Source: Deltaproteobacteria bacterium (GTDB taxonomy: Bacteria; Desulfobacterota; Syntrophobacteria; Syntrophobacterales; Syntrophobacteraceae). From it: a DNA stretch of 40,362 nt. Positions 15,197 through 24,915 of the stretch are shown here, in pieces. The notes beneath the pieces were generated by a model, which had not been told where the DNA came from, made no database searches, and was given only the letters and a program-made list of their open reading frames with translations. The stretch is from positions 1 to 40,362 of the forward strand of contig JAJYDE010000036.1 of NCBI GenBank assembly GCA_021777755.1. The letters run 5' to 3'. Made by a program: the position numbers and the translations under genes. Position 1 is the first letter of the stretch. Every line of letters starts with the position of its first letter.

Positions 15197-16966
15197 TTAC
15201 TCCCCGCCGGTCGCCTTGGTCCTCGGTCCGCAAACGCCGCACTTGCCGCAATGGCTCGGCAGGCATTCGGAGGTCTGTTTTTCCTCCAGCGCACGTTCAT
15301 ATTCCCCCCGCAGATAATTACGGTCGATCCCGTGGTCGAGGATTTCCCAAGGGAATATTTCGTCGCGATCGCGCTCCCTCATCACCCAGAAATCGGGATT
15401 GAGTGAACAACTGCGCATCGCCTGCGTCCAGCTCGAATTTTCCAGCGCCACCTTGTCGATAAAAAAGGAAACCCTGCGATCTCCTCTCGACAGCATCGCC
15501 TGCACGTAGGCCCACTTGGGCAGATCGAAATGGACGCGGACGTTGGGAACCCTCGAAAGGGCCTTGCGAATCCATTTGGCTTTCTCTTTGAGTTCGGCCA
15601 CTCCGGCAAAGGGCGTCCATTGGAAGGGGGTAAAGGGCTTGGGGACGAAAGAATTTATGCTTAGCGTAACGGTAGCGAGGCGTGTCTTTCCCCGGCTCGA
15701 ACTCAGCACGTGATGGCATATCCCTTTGGCTGTTTCAACGATCGCTTCGAGGTCTTCGGCGGTTTCGGTCGGAAGGCCGATCATGAAGTAGAGTTTGATG
15801 TTGACAATCCCTTTTTCGGCCAGCACCTCGGCAGCCCTGTAAATCTGGTCCCGGGACAGATTTTTGTTTATGACCCGCCGCAGCCTCTCGGAGCCGGCTT
15901 CGGGGGCTATGGCGACCGCGTGGTGCTCACTTGCCTCCAGGGCCGAAAGGATTTGCGAATCAAGACTGTCGGCCCGCAGAGAAGAAAAGGAGAGCGAGCT
16001 TCCCCGATCGAGCAGCGAGGAGCAAAGATCGACTATTTCCGGATGATCCGATACGGCGGCGCTTACAAGGCCTATCCGGCTGGTTGCCGAGTTGGATTCG
16101 GCGGCTTTAAGAAGAGCTTGCGACCGGTGATGGCGGACCGGCCGGTAGATGAAGCCCGCCGCACAAAAGCGGCAGCCGCGCCCGCAGCCTCTTCCGATTT
16201 CAAGTAGCATGATGTTACTGAATTCGGTATTGGCGGTCAGAACGGAGGTCCGGCAGGGATCGCTCCGCAAGAGGTCCGCGCGCCTTACCGTGATCTTTTC
16301 CGGAAGCTCGGGCGACAAGGGGTGAAAGGATTCGAGAAAGCCATTTTCCTTGAAAACAGGTTCATAAAGGGAGGGTACATAGATTCCGGCAATCGATTTC
16401 GCCAAATCCTTCAAAAGGTCCGCACGTTCGAAGGAGCCCCCTTCGTGCTGTTTGAGAAAGTCTACGAACTCGGGCAGGAACTCTTCGGCTTCTCCGGCGA
16501 AGATGAAGTCGAAATAATCGGCCAGCGGTTCGGGATTTATGAAGAGCGCCACGCCGCCTCCGACCACAAGAGGGCGACTGTTGCCCCTGCGACTTGAGCG
16601 GTGGGCGATCCCGGCAAATCCCAGCATTTCGACAAGGTTTGTGCAGTCGTTTTCATAGGGAACGGAGAAGGCCACCAAGTCGAAATCGAGAAGCGGCCTT
16701 TGAGATTCGACGGACAGCAGTCTTCCCGGCGATTGCCTGATAAGGGGCATATCTTCGGGTTCGGGATAGAACACCCGCTCGCAGACAATGGCCTCAAATC
16801 GGTTCAGGGCCGAATAGACATACTGAAATCCGAGATTGGACATGCCAACCGAATAGCGGTTTGGAAAGGCCAGGGCAATAGTGGTTTTACCGCCCCAGTC
16901 CTTCACGACGGTTCCCTTTTCGCCCGCCATCCACTTTTGCTGACGCTCTATGAGTTTCCAGACCAT
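15197..16966 (-). CDS. Radical SAM protein with N-terminal B12-binding-like domain
   Basis: This is a 589-aa protein from the ATG at 16966 (MVWKLIERQQKW), which has GGAG 9 nt upstream; the frame is open 81 nt further to a TTG. The N-terminal 230 residues have a Rossmann-like region similar to that of B12-binding radical SAM proteins (YPEPEDMPLIR ... VVGGGVALFINPEPLADYFD). The [4Fe-4S] motif is C-x3-C-x2-C at about residues 261-268 (GCGRGCRFCAAGF), with the GGE-like strand replaced. A Cys-rich tail CGKCGVCG (about 573-580) could hold another cluster. It resembles the family of uncharacterised radical SAM proteins often paired with a TIGR03936-like partner; none is present here. It lies 126 nt after aat on the same strand. 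Substrate unknown. Confidence 0.85.
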   Translation of the reverse strand: MVWKLIERQQKWMAGEKGTVVKDWGGKTTIALAFPNRYSVGMSNLGFQYVYSALNRFEAIVCERVFYPEPEDMPLIRQSPGRLLSVESQRPLLDFDLVAFSVPYENDCTNLVEMLGFAGIAHRSSRRGNSRPLVVGGGVALFINPEPLADYFDFIFAGEAEEFLPEFVDFLKQHEGGSFERADLLKDLAKSIAGIYVPSLYEPVFKENGFLESFHPLSPELPEKITVRRADLLRSDPCRTSVLTANTEFSNIMLLEIGRGCGRGCRFCAAGFIYRPVRHHRSQALLKAAESNSATSRIGLVSAAVSDHPEIVDLCSSLLDRGSSLSFSSLRADSLDSQILSALEASEHHAVAIAPEAGSERLRRVINKNLSRDQIYRAAEVLAEKGIVNIKLYFMIGLPTETAEDLEAIVETAKGICHHVLSSSRGKTRLATVTLSINSFVPKPFTPFQWTPFAGVAELKEKAKWIRKALSRVPNVRVHFDLPKWAYVQAMLSRGDRRVSFFIDKVALENSSWTQAMRSCSLNPDFWVMRERDRDEIFPWEILDHGIDRNYLRGEYERALEEKQTSECLPSHCGKCGVCGPRTKATGGE

Positions 16967-17092
16967 TTTTGAGATACTCCGCGGAAAAGCATATCGAAAA
17001 TCCGGACGAGCGTCGCCAATTGAGCGATCAAGTCCCAGCCCGACCAAATGAGAGTGAGAAGGAGGGGATTTTTCCTGCCTTGAACAGGGAGC

Positions 17093-17785
17093 CTAGCGGG
17101 CATCCCGGGCTTTCCAATCAGCACGGCCGAGCCCGATTTTCCACTCCTCGCCAAGAGCGGCGGCAAGCAGTCGGAGAAAGTCTTTGCGGGGGATTTCTCT
17201 TGCCCCCAGGCTCTTCAGGTGATCGGTGGGCACCTGGCAATCGATCAATTCGAATCCCCGTTCTCCAAGGTATCGGGCAAGATGGACCAGAGCCACTTTC
17301 GAGGCGTCGCTCATGGTCGAAAACATCGATTCGCCGCAAAACGCCCTGCCCAGCGCAAGGCCGTACAACCCGCCAACCAGCCCGCCCTCGCAATAGGTTT
17401 CAACCGAATGGGCAACCCCCAGCTCATGAAGCCTTTCATAGGCATCGATCATTTCCCCGGTGATCCAGGTTTCATCTCGGGTGGTTGCGCATTTGCGAAT
17501 CACCTCGCCAAAAGCCCCGTCGACCGTCACGCTGAAGGTCTGTTTTTTTATCGTGCGCGCAAGGCTGCGGGAAATCTTGAGTTCATGCGGGAAAAGTACC
17601 AGCCGGGGATCGGGCGACCACCACAAGATGGGCTCTGTTTCGGAATACCAGGGGAATATGCCGTGGGCGTAGGCGAGAAGCAACCTTCGGGGCGACAGGT
17701 CCCCTCCCACGGCAAGCAGCCCCCCGGGGTCCGCAAGCGTGGGATGTGGAAACACGAGTTCGTCTGAAAGCCTATATACAGGCAT
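17093..17785 (-). CDS. aat: Leucyl/phenylalanyl-tRNA--protein transferase
   Basis: This 230-aa protein has the family length. Characteristic blocks are [20 protein letters not shown] (split by the usual spacing), [20 protein letters not shown] and the C-terminal [18 protein letters not shown]. Aat transfers Leu or Phe from charged tRNA to proteins that begin with Arg or Lys, which creates N-degrons for ClpS-ClpAP. It lies 9 nt after clpA on the same strand, with clpS upstream of clpA. The pathway is thus assembled in one probable operon, clpS-clpA-aat. Confidence 0.97.
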   Translation of the reverse strand: MPVYRLSDELVFPHPTLADPGGLLAVGGDLSPRRLLLAYAHGIFPWYSETEPILWWSPDPRLVLFPHELKISRSLARTIKKQTFSVTVDGAFGEVIRKCATTRDETWITGEMIDAYERLHELGVAHSVETYCEGGLVGGLYGLALGRAFCGESMFSTMSDASKVALVHLARYLGERGFELIDCQVPTDHLKSLGAREIPRKDFLRLLAAALGEEWKIGLGRADWKARDAR

Positions 17786-17794
17786 CGGTACCTG

Positions 17795-20113
17795 CTAAGT
17801 CACCGCTTCCGGCTCCGCATTTTGCACAGCGGCCCTGTCGGGAAACTGGAAAAGCAGATTCAGCGTCAAAAGGTCCTGCGGGCCCGCCGGAGCTTCGTCA
17901 GGCCTCGAAATCCTCACTCTTCCGCCCTTCACCAATTTTCCGAAAAGGATTTCATCGGCCAGGATGTCCTTTACCTCTGACTGGATGAACCTTGCAAGGG
18001 GCCTTGCCCCGAAATTCGAATCGTAGCCCGATTCGGCGAGCCATCTTCTGGCCGCGGGCGTGAGTTCGAACCGTATGTTTTTCTCCGCGAGCTGTTCTTC
18101 GATTTCAGCCAGGAACTTCTCGACGATGCGCTCCATAATGCCGATGCTCAAACCGTTGAAGGGAATGATCCCGTCGAGGCGGTTTCGAAATTCGGGGCTG
18201 AAGAGGTTTTCAACCGCCTTCATGCCTTTGGCCACCCGGCTGTCGATGGGTTCGCCGCCGGCAAAGCCGATGAGGGGCGCGTTCATCTCCCTGGCCCCCG
18301 CATTGGAGGTCATGAGCAGGATCACGTTTCGAAAATCGGCCTTCTTGCCGTTATTGTCGGTGAGGGTGGCATGGTCCATCACCTGGAGAAGGATGCTGAA
18401 AAGGTCCGGATGCGCCTTTTCGATTTCATCGAGCAGCAGGACCGTATAGGGCTGCTTGCGGATGGCATCGGTGAGAAGCCCTCCCTGATCGAAACCGATG
18501 TAGCCCGGAGGGGCGCCAACGAGACGGGAGACCGTGTGCTTTTCCATGTATTCGCTCATGTCGAAGCGCAGGAAATTATTGCCCAAAACGGCGGCAAGCC
18601 GCTTTGCGACCTCGGTTTTCCCTACCCCCGTGGGACCTATGAGCAGAAAGGAGCCCACCGGTTTTTCTGGAATCCGAAGGCCTGCGCGCGACCGTTTGAT
18701 GGCCTTGGCCAGCATTTCGATCGCCTGGTCCTGGCCGAAAACGGTTCTTTTGAGTTCGTCTTCGAGCCCGTGGAGCTTCAACTGATCGGCGGAGGTGACG
18801 CTTCGGGCGGGGATCTTGGCGATCCTTGCCACAACGGTCTCGATGTCCCTCACCCCGACCGTTCGCCGCAGCCTCTTGTCTTTTTTCAGTCGCAGACTCG
18901 CCCCGGTTTCGTCGATGACGTCTATCGCCTTGTCGGGCAGGTATCTGTCGTTAATGTATCTGCCGGCCAAATCGGCGGCGGCCCTGAGAGAGGCGTCCGT
19001 ATACTTTACGCCGTGGTGCTCCTCGTAGTAGGGGCGCAGTCCGAGGAGGATCCTGTAGGTTTCCTCGACCGAGGGTTCTCGAATTTCGACCTTTTGAAAT
19101 CGGCGGCTGAGTGCCCGGTCTTTTTCAAAGTGGTTTTTGTATTCCTCGTAGGTGGTCGAGCCGATACAGCGCAGGCCGCCGGCAACCAACACGGGTTTCA
19201 AGATGTTGGAAGCATCCATGGTGCCCCCGCTGGTCGCCCCGGCGCCGACCACGGTATGGATTTCGTCTATAAAAAGGATCGCCCCCCGTTTTTTCTTCAG
19301 TTCCTGGATAACGCCTTTGAGGCGCGCTTCGAAGTCCCCCCGAAACTTGGTCCCGGCAAGAAGCGCTCCCATGTCGAGCGCAAAAATTTCGACATCGAAG
19401 AAGGCCGCCGGGACATGTCTATTGAAGATATTGAGTGCGAGCCCTTCGGCTATGGCCGTTTTGCCCACGCCCGGATCGCCAACGAAAATCGGGTTGTTTT
19501 TGGAGCGTCTGCCCAGTATCTGGAGGGTTCTAAGGATCTCTTCTTCCCGTCCGATGAGAGGATCGATCAGCCCGCGTCGGGCCTTGTCGATGAGGTTGAC
19601 CGTGTAGCTTTCGAGCGCCCCGGCTTTTTTGCCCGGCTGCTCGGCGGAAGGGGGCTGATAGTCGCCCTCCTCGGGGTCGGAAATCTTCGATATGCCGTGG
19701 GAAACATAGTTTAGCACATCGAGCCTGGAGACGCCCTGCGATTTGAGAAAATAGACCGCATAGGAGTTTTCCTCGAAAAACATGGCCGCAAGGACGTCTC
19801 CGGCGTCAACTTCCTTTTTCTCAGCCGACTGGCCGTGCATCAGCGCGCGCTGCAAGACCCGCTGCACACCCAGGGTCTGGACAGGGTCCTGCTCCACCCC
19901 CTCCGGCAGCTTTTCGGAGCGTTCCTCGAAATATTTTTCCAGCCGCTCTTTGAGTTTGTCGATGTCCGCGCCGCACTGGTAGAGGATGTGCCTGCCGGTA
20001 TCGTCATGAAGAATGGCGTAGAGGATATGCTCCAGGGTGAAGAATTCGTGCCTGCGCTGTTTTGCTTCCTTGATGGCCGCCGCAAACGTGAGTTCGAGTT
20101 CTCTATTGATCAT
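17795..20113 (-). CDS. clpA: ATP-dependent Clp protease ATPase subunit ClpA
   Basis: This 772-aa protein has the full length of ClpA. The N-domain (residues 1-140, with two Clp_N repeats) docks ClpS. AAA+ ring 1 has Walker A GDPGVGKT (212-219) and Walker B LFIDEIH; ring 2 has Walker A GPTGVGKT (493-500) and Walker B LLLDEIEKAHPD. There is no long middle coiled coil, which separates it from ClpB. The ClpP-docking loop IGF lies at about 615-617 (APLIGFAGG). It unfolds N-degron substrates and passes them to ClpP, which must be encoded elsewhere. Its start is 1 nt past the clpS stop, a sign of translational coupling. Confidence 0.97.
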   Translation of the reverse strand: MINRELELTFAAAIKEAKQRRHEFFTLEHILYAILHDDTGRHILYQCGADIDKLKERLEKYFEERSEKLPEGVEQDPVQTLGVQRVLQRALMHGQSAEKKEVDAGDVLAAMFFEENSYAVYFLKSQGVSRLDVLNYVSHGISKISDPEEGDYQPPSAEQPGKKAGALESYTVNLIDKARRGLIDPLIGREEEILRTLQILGRRSKNNPIFVGDPGVGKTAIAEGLALNIFNRHVPAAFFDVEIFALDMGALLAGTKFRGDFEARLKGVIQELKKKRGAILFIDEIHTVVGAGATSGGTMDASNILKPVLVAGGLRCIGSTTYEEYKNHFEKDRALSRRFQKVEIREPSVEETYRILLGLRPYYEEHHGVKYTDASLRAAADLAGRYINDRYLPDKAIDVIDETGASLRLKKDKRLRRTVGVRDIETVVARIAKIPARSVTSADQLKLHGLEDELKRTVFGQDQAIEMLAKAIKRSRAGLRIPEKPVGSFLLIGPTGVGKTEVAKRLAAVLGNNFLRFDMSEYMEKHTVSRLVGAPPGYIGFDQGGLLTDAIRKQPYTVLLLDEIEKAHPDLFSILLQVMDHATLTDNNGKKADFRNVILLMTSNAGAREMNAPLIGFAGGEPIDSRVAKGMKAVENLFSPEFRNRLDGIIPFNGLSIGIMERIVEKFLAEIEEQLAEKNIRFELTPAARRWLAESGYDSNFGARPLARFIQSEVKDILADEILFGKLVKGGRVRISRPDEAPAGPQDLLTLNLLFQFPDRAAVQNAEPEAVT

Positions 20114-20114
20114 G

Positions 20115-20429
20115 TTAGGCTTCTTCCATGGTGCACATGAGCGGAAAGCCGCTCTTTTTCGCTAAATGACGCACAATTTCCACTTTGGTCTCAGCCACTT
20201 CTTCGCCAAAAACTCCGCAGACGCCAAATCCGGTCTTGTGCACCAGAAGCATTATCCGGGTAGCTTCCGCGGCGCTCTTTCGAAAAACCTTCTGGAGGAT
20301 CTCAACGACGAACTCCATGGTTGTATAATCGTCGTTGTGAAGCAGGACCTTGAACATGGGAGGCAGTTCGAGTTCCTCTTCGACATTTTGTTCCAGATCC
20401 TCGCGGTAATTGGGTTGATGATCGTTCAT
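20115..20429 (-). CDS. clpS: ClpS adaptor, N-degron recognition
   Basis: This is a 104-aa protein. The N-terminal 20 residues are acidic and flexible, as usual for the tail that inserts into ClpA. The core PPMFKVLLHNDDYTTMEFV, then VFRKSAAEATRIMLLVH and KTGFGVCGVF, carries the Asn-Asp of the N-terminal amino-group pocket (HNDDYT) and the conserved His before KTG. ClpS binds Leu, Phe, Trp or Tyr N-termini and hands the protein to ClpA. It is the first gene of the minus-strand clpS-clpA-aat set, divergent from aroC. Confidence 0.97.
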   Translation of the reverse strand: MNDHQPNYREDLEQNVEEELELPPMFKVLLHNDDYTTMEFVVEILQKVFRKSAAEATRIMLLVHKTGFGVCGVFGEEVAETKVEIVRHLAKKSGFPLMCTMEEA

Positions 20430-20557
20430 CCACGCCTCTCCGAATAGAAATCAAAGGAAAGTCTCCTGCGCAATTATTTCAATTATAATATAATGTATCA
20501 CTTTTCCATCGCACAGGGGCGAAAAGTGAAAGTTCACCTCAAAAACGGAGAATCGAT
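20430..20557. promoter_or_regulatory. Divergent clpS/aroC promoter region
   Basis: This is a 128-nt spacer between clpS (minus) and aroC (plus). Its centre holds overlapping -10-like boxes, TATAAT at 20484-20489 and 20489-20494 on the plus strand and at 20482-20487 on the minus strand. Good -35 boxes at 17 nt are absent on both strands, so the exact promoters are uncertain. Confidence 0.4.
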
Positions 20558-21649
20558 TTGGCAGGAAACAGTTTCGGACGGCTATTCAGAGTAACGACCT
20601 GGGGAGAATCGCACGGCCCGGCCCTGGGGGCGGTAGTTGAGGGGTGCCCGCCGGCCATCCCTATCGAGGCGGCCGAGCTTCAAAAAGACCTGGACCGCAG
20701 AAAGCCCGGCAAGGCGCTCACTTCCCCCAGGGCGGAAAGCGACACCGTCGAAATCCTCTCGGGTGTCTTTCAGGGCCTTACGACCGGGACCCCCATAAGT
20801 TTACTCATACGCAACCGGGACGTGCGAAGCGGCGATTACTCCGAAATTTCCCGACTCTACCGCCCGGGGCATGCCGACAGGACATACGTGCAGAAATACG
20901 GCTTTCGAGACTGGCGGGGCGGGGGCAGGAGTTCGGCCAGGGAGACCGCAGCCCGGGTGGCTGCCGGGGCGATCGCAAGGAAGTTTTTGGCCGGATGCGG
21001 AATTTTCGTGCGGGCCTTTACTCTGGCCCTGGCGGGAATTGAATGCTCCTGCCGCGATTTGGACCGGATAGATTCAAATCCGCTCTACTGCCCGGATTCG
21101 GAGGCGGCCGAAAAGATGGAGGCCCGTCTTAAAGAAATCCGGGAAAAGGGAGATTCGGCGGGCGGGATTGTGGAGATCCGGGTCGCGGGGTGTCCCGCCG
21201 GTCTTGGCGAGCCGGTCTTCGATAAGCTCGACGCCCGCCTTGCGGCGGCCATAATGTCGGTAGGGGCCGTAAAGGGGGTGGAAATAGGCGAGGGGTTCAA
21301 AGCCGCGGCCATGCTCGGCAGCCAGAATAACGACCCCGTAACCGCCCGAGGATACAGCTCCAATCACGCGGGCGGCATTCTTGGCGGCATCTCCACGGGC
21401 ATGGACATCGTAGTCAGGGCGGCCGTAAAACCCATCCCCTCCATATCCTTGCCTCAGAACACCGTGGACTCGCAGGGCGAACCGGCCGTAATCACGGTGA
21501 AGGGCAGACACGACGTCTCGGCCATACCAAGAATCGTCCCGGTGCTCGAAGCAATGACCCTGCTCGTGCTCGCCGACTTCATGCTCCATCCTTTCCCGGG
21601 GCGGCCGGGGGCCGGGGTGCCCCAATCGGGGAGCTGTCCGGAACAATGA
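20558..21649 (+). CDS. aroC: Chorismate synthase
   Basis: This 363-aa protein makes chorismate from EPSP in the last shared step of aromatic synthesis, with reduced FMN. The motifs are the N-terminal [17 protein letters not shown], the central [20 protein letters not shown] and the C-terminal [17 protein letters not shown]. The start is a TTG (20558) with GGAGA about 6 nt upstream; the first residue context AGNSFGR is right for the family, so an upstream start is unlikely. It is a single gene here with no other aro genes nearby. The last 20 residues, rich in Pro and Gly, run a little past the usual end. Confidence 0.97.
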   Translation: MAGNSFGRLFRVTTWGESHGPALGAVVEGCPPAIPIEAAELQKDLDRRKPGKALTSPRAESDTVEILSGVFQGLTTGTPISLLIRNRDVRSGDYSEISRLYRPGHADRTYVQKYGFRDWRGGGRSSARETAARVAAGAIARKFLAGCGIFVRAFTLALAGIECSCRDLDRIDSNPLYCPDSEAAEKMEARLKEIREKGDSAGGIVEIRVAGCPAGLGEPVFDKLDARLAAAIMSVGAVKGVEIGEGFKAAAMLGSQNNDPVTARGYSSNHAGGILGGISTGMDIVVRAAVKPIPSISLPQNTVDSQGEPAVITVKGRHDVSAIPRIVPVLEAMTLLVLADFMLHPFPGRPGAGVPQSGSCPEQ

Positions 21650-22125
21650 AGGGCCGAGATGAATGATCGGGGATGCCCCTGAGGCTTCCCGCAGACCCGG
21701 GCAACAAAAAGACGCTGCCCGGGTCGCCCGCGAGGCCAGCAACGAAAAGGTTCGAAGAGCCCGATGAACCACCACGAGGCAAACTTCAGTCCGAGAGCAG
21801 GTGGTTTTTTCACGGCAATAACATCTCCTTAATGTACTGCTACTCAAAGCTTCCGCTATTATTTCCCCGGAAATATCCTAAGACGGCAATCCGATTCACG
21901 GACAACGGCCACGGGGAAAATGACAGACTGTTTTTTCTCAAATCAGAATCTCTCAGACTCTACTCCAAGTCCGAACAACCCTTGGCGGCCTGAAGGAATA
22001 GGCCGGAGAGCCGGCCACGACTTTTCCCCTCCCGGATATCACTATTTCTTCCGTTTGCGCTCTCATATCGCCCCGCATCCGGATCAAATCTCAACACACC
22101 TTTTCCCAAGTCGCAAAAAGGCGTT
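21650..22125. other. Gap between aroC and comEC, one strong hairpin
   Basis: No convincing gene in 476 nt. A perfect 10-bp inverted repeat GACCCGGGCA/TGCCCGGGTC (21694-21703 and 21716-21725, 12-nt loop) lies 45 nt after aroC. Neither strand has a T-run after it, so it is not a standard terminator, though it may protect or stop the aroC transcript with Rho. The rest (21840-22125) is featureless. Confidence 0.4.
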
Positions 22126-24744
22126 GTGAAAGATATGTGGATGGAACATAATCCCGTCCATTCCGGCCACCCATCGGGGAGCACGATGCCCTCACGTCCG
22201 CTTGCCTGGCTTACGGTTTTTTTTATGCTCGGGATATCTGCCGAGCACCTCTCGGGGAATGCCTTCCCGATCCCGGCCTGGTGCATGGGGCTTGCGGCCA
22301 CGGTTCTTCTTGCCCTCATGGCCGTGCGCTTGGCGAGGGCAAGAGCAAAATTGAAATCCGCCGATTCACCGGCCCTTTTTCCCCCCCTTCACAGCCGATT
22401 CACCAACCTTTTTGTCATGGTGTTGCTGTTTTTCAATTTTGGCATGTGGGCCTCCAAACTCTCGGCTCCGCAGATTCCCCTGGGGCTTCAACCCTTTTTG
22501 GACGGGCGCCCGGCGGGATTTTTGGCCGAAGTCGCGAGCGCCCCCGACTACTACCCGGGCAAAATCAGGGTCCAGCTCCATCTTCTGCGGACAATCGGCG
22601 GCACGGAGCAAACGGCCCCGGGTGGAGGGATTGTTTTGAGCATGCCGGCAACCGATCCGGCAACTCCGGGGGGCTTTCTGCTACCGGGCGACCGGATCAT
22701 TTTTCGTGCCCGCCTCAAGCGTTTCCACAATTTCAATAATCCGGGCGGCTTCGATTACGCGAGCTACCAGGCCGGGAAAGGTCTCTACGGCCACTGCTTT
22801 CTTAAAAAGCCACAGCGGCTCGTAAAGATTGCCCCGGAGGCGGGGATATCTCCAGGGGCCATATTCAAAAGGATCAGGGGGCGGATAGAACTTTTCCGGC
22901 AGGAAACGCTCCTCTGGTCTCAAAAGTCTCTTGCCCCCGGCCCGGCGGCCTTTTACGCGGCGATGATACTGGGCTACAAACACCTGCTCGACGGCAAATG
23001 GGAGTACCGGATCCACCAGACCGGCCTCTATCACCTCCTCTCGGTCTCGGGCCTTCACATCGGCATGGTCTGCATTTTCATCTTTTGGCTGGTGCGCATG
23101 GCGGTTCGCCTGTTCATGCCCTCGGTTTTACACCACGTGGCCGATCAGCGGATCGCGCTCCTTCCCGCCTCCGCCGCCGGTATCTTTTATGCGCTCCTGG
23201 CGGGTTTTGGAACACCCACCATATGGAGATCCATTGTCACTTTGGCAGTGATCATCGCAGCGGCCCTCGGGCGCCGCATGGTAGACCCACTGACCGTGCT
23301 GGCCCTGGCCGCTCTTTTCATCCTCATCCCCGACCCGGCCTGTCTGACCCAAATCCCCTTCCAGTTTACCTTCATCTGCGTTTTGGCCATCATCGTGGTC
23401 TTTCCGAAGTTTCACAAAATCAGGCTCTCGACACTCTTTCCCTCCACTGGCAAATTCATCCCGGCCGCCAAGATACTGGCGCAGTTCGAAGATGCGTTCC
23501 TGGTTTCGATTGCTATAAACATCCTGCTGCTTCCACTGATTATTTACTATTTCAACGGATTTTCCCCGGCCGGAATGGTGGCCAATATTTTCCTGCTGCC
23601 CTATATCGGGTTCGTGGTCCTTCCGGCAGGTCTTTTGAGCGTGGTGCTGTTCGCGATAAGCGAGCCTCTCGCCACGCCGGTCGTTCACGTTGTAAATTAC
23701 CTGCTTTGGGTCTGCTTGCGGGTAATCAAGCTGTTTGCCGGCTTTTCCTGGAGTTTCTTTTGGACCGGCAGCTTTTCACCCGCATGGCTCGTATTGGTTT
23801 ACGCCTCCCTGGGCCTTTTAATCTTTCCTGTTCCCCGAAAGATCAAAACCGCCGGTCTTGCCGCAGCCGCCCTGGCAGTCTGTTTGGCCCTGGCCATCAA
23901 CAGCGGCGCGGCGCGCGCCATGTTGCAAAAAGAGCCCGAGAGGCTGCGAGTCTATGTCATCGATGTGGGGCAGGGCTCCTCAGCCCTCATAAGGTTTCCC
24001 GGGGGCCGGACGATGCTGGTCGATGGCGGAGGCTTCCCCGGCACATCCTACGATGTCGGCAGCGAAGTTCTGGCCCCTTTTTTGTGGCACAAGTCCATTG
24101 GAAAGCTCGACTACCTGGTGTTGTCCCACTATCACCCGGATCACGCGCTGGGGTTTTTTTTCATACTTCGACATTTTAGGGTCGGCCAGTTCTGGACGAG
24201 CGATATTTCCGGCAACGACCATGAAGCTACGCTCATTCGACGCGGTCTAAACCAAATAGCCTCGAAGCGAAAGGTGGAGCTTCGCACCTTCCCGGATTTG
24301 CAAAAAGAGGTACAAATCGGCCGGGCACGGGTGCGGCTTCTTCATCCGAGCGGGGATTTTCTCGATCATGCGTCCCGAAAGGACCTTAATGAACTCTCGC
24401 TCGTCTTCGAGATCCGCTTTGGCAAAACGCGGGTCATCCTGCCCGGAGACATCGATGCGAAAGTGGAAAAATCCCTTGTCCCGCACCTCGATGCAGGGCT
24501 GTCGACCCTTCTTGTCGCCGCGCACCACGGCAGCCGAAATTCGAGCTGCGCGGAATTTCTCGATGCGTTGCATCCGAGGGCCGTGGTTTTCAGCTGCGGT
24601 TTCGATAATATTTTCCATTTCCCGGCCCCGATTGTACTCAAACGCTGCGCAAAACGGAATATCCCCGTGTATCGAACCGATATGAACGGAGCTGTGCATG
24701 CGGTATCCGACGGGAGCCAGTGGACGGTGAGCTGTGAGCGCTGA
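22126..24744 (+). CDS. comEC: DNA internalisation channel ComEC/Rec2
   Basis: This 872-aa protein has the full three-part architecture. An N-terminal membrane/DUF4131 region (about 25-230) is followed by the Competence domain with many membrane segments (about 260-590; signature GLYHLLSVSGLHIGMV). The C-terminal metallo-beta-lactamase-like domain runs from about 610 to 870, with VIDVGQGSSALI, LVDGGG, SHYHPDH (about 667) and AAHHGSRNS. It forms the inner-membrane pore for single-stranded DNA uptake, and the C-terminal domain may degrade the other strand. Start is GTG 22126, with ATG choices at 22138 and 22144; the ribosome-binding site is weak for all. No other com genes are here. Confidence 0.93.
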   Translation: MKDMWMEHNPVHSGHPSGSTMPSRPLAWLTVFFMLGISAEHLSGNAFPIPAWCMGLAATVLLALMAVRLARARAKLKSADSPALFPPLHSRFTNLFVMVLLFFNFGMWASKLSAPQIPLGLQPFLDGRPAGFLAEVASAPDYYPGKIRVQLHLLRTIGGTEQTAPGGGIVLSMPATDPATPGGFLLPGDRIIFRARLKRFHNFNNPGGFDYASYQAGKGLYGHCFLKKPQRLVKIAPEAGISPGAIFKRIRGRIELFRQETLLWSQKSLAPGPAAFYAAMILGYKHLLDGKWEYRIHQTGLYHLLSVSGLHIGMVCIFIFWLVRMAVRLFMPSVLHHVADQRIALLPASAAGIFYALLAGFGTPTIWRSIVTLAVIIAAALGRRMVDPLTVLALAALFILIPDPACLTQIPFQFTFICVLAIIVVFPKFHKIRLSTLFPSTGKFIPAAKILAQFEDAFLVSIAINILLLPLIIYYFNGFSPAGMVANIFLLPYIGFVVLPAGLLSVVLFAISEPLATPVVHVVNYLLWVCLRVIKLFAGFSWSFFWTGSFSPAWLVLVYASLGLLIFPVPRKIKTAGLAAAALAVCLALAINSGAARAMLQKEPERLRVYVIDVGQGSSALIRFPGGRTMLVDGGGFPGTSYDVGSEVLAPFLWHKSIGKLDYLVLSHYHPDHALGFFFILRHFRVGQFWTSDISGNDHEATLIRRGLNQIASKRKVELRTFPDLQKEVQIGRARVRLLHPSGDFLDHASRKDLNELSLVFEIRFGKTRVILPGDIDAKVEKSLVPHLDAGLSTLLVAAHHGSRNSSCAEFLDALHPRAVVFSCGFDNIFHFPAPIVLKRCAKRNIPVYRTDMNGAVHAVSDGSQWTVSCER

Positions 24745-24915
24745 AAAAGTGAAGAGCCGGCCAAACCGCCAAGAAAGCGATTGACGCGGGGGGCATTACG
24801 TGTATATACATTCTTTTGCCCGCCGCATCGGGAGCGGATTACCGCCGGGGCGGGCAATTATCGCAACATGGACACTTATTCGGGTCGTTTAGACGCATGA
24901 AGGGGTGCAGAGAAG

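Noticed and set aside
21694-21725. Rho-independent terminator of aroC
   Set aside because: The stem is perfect but no T-run follows on either strand.
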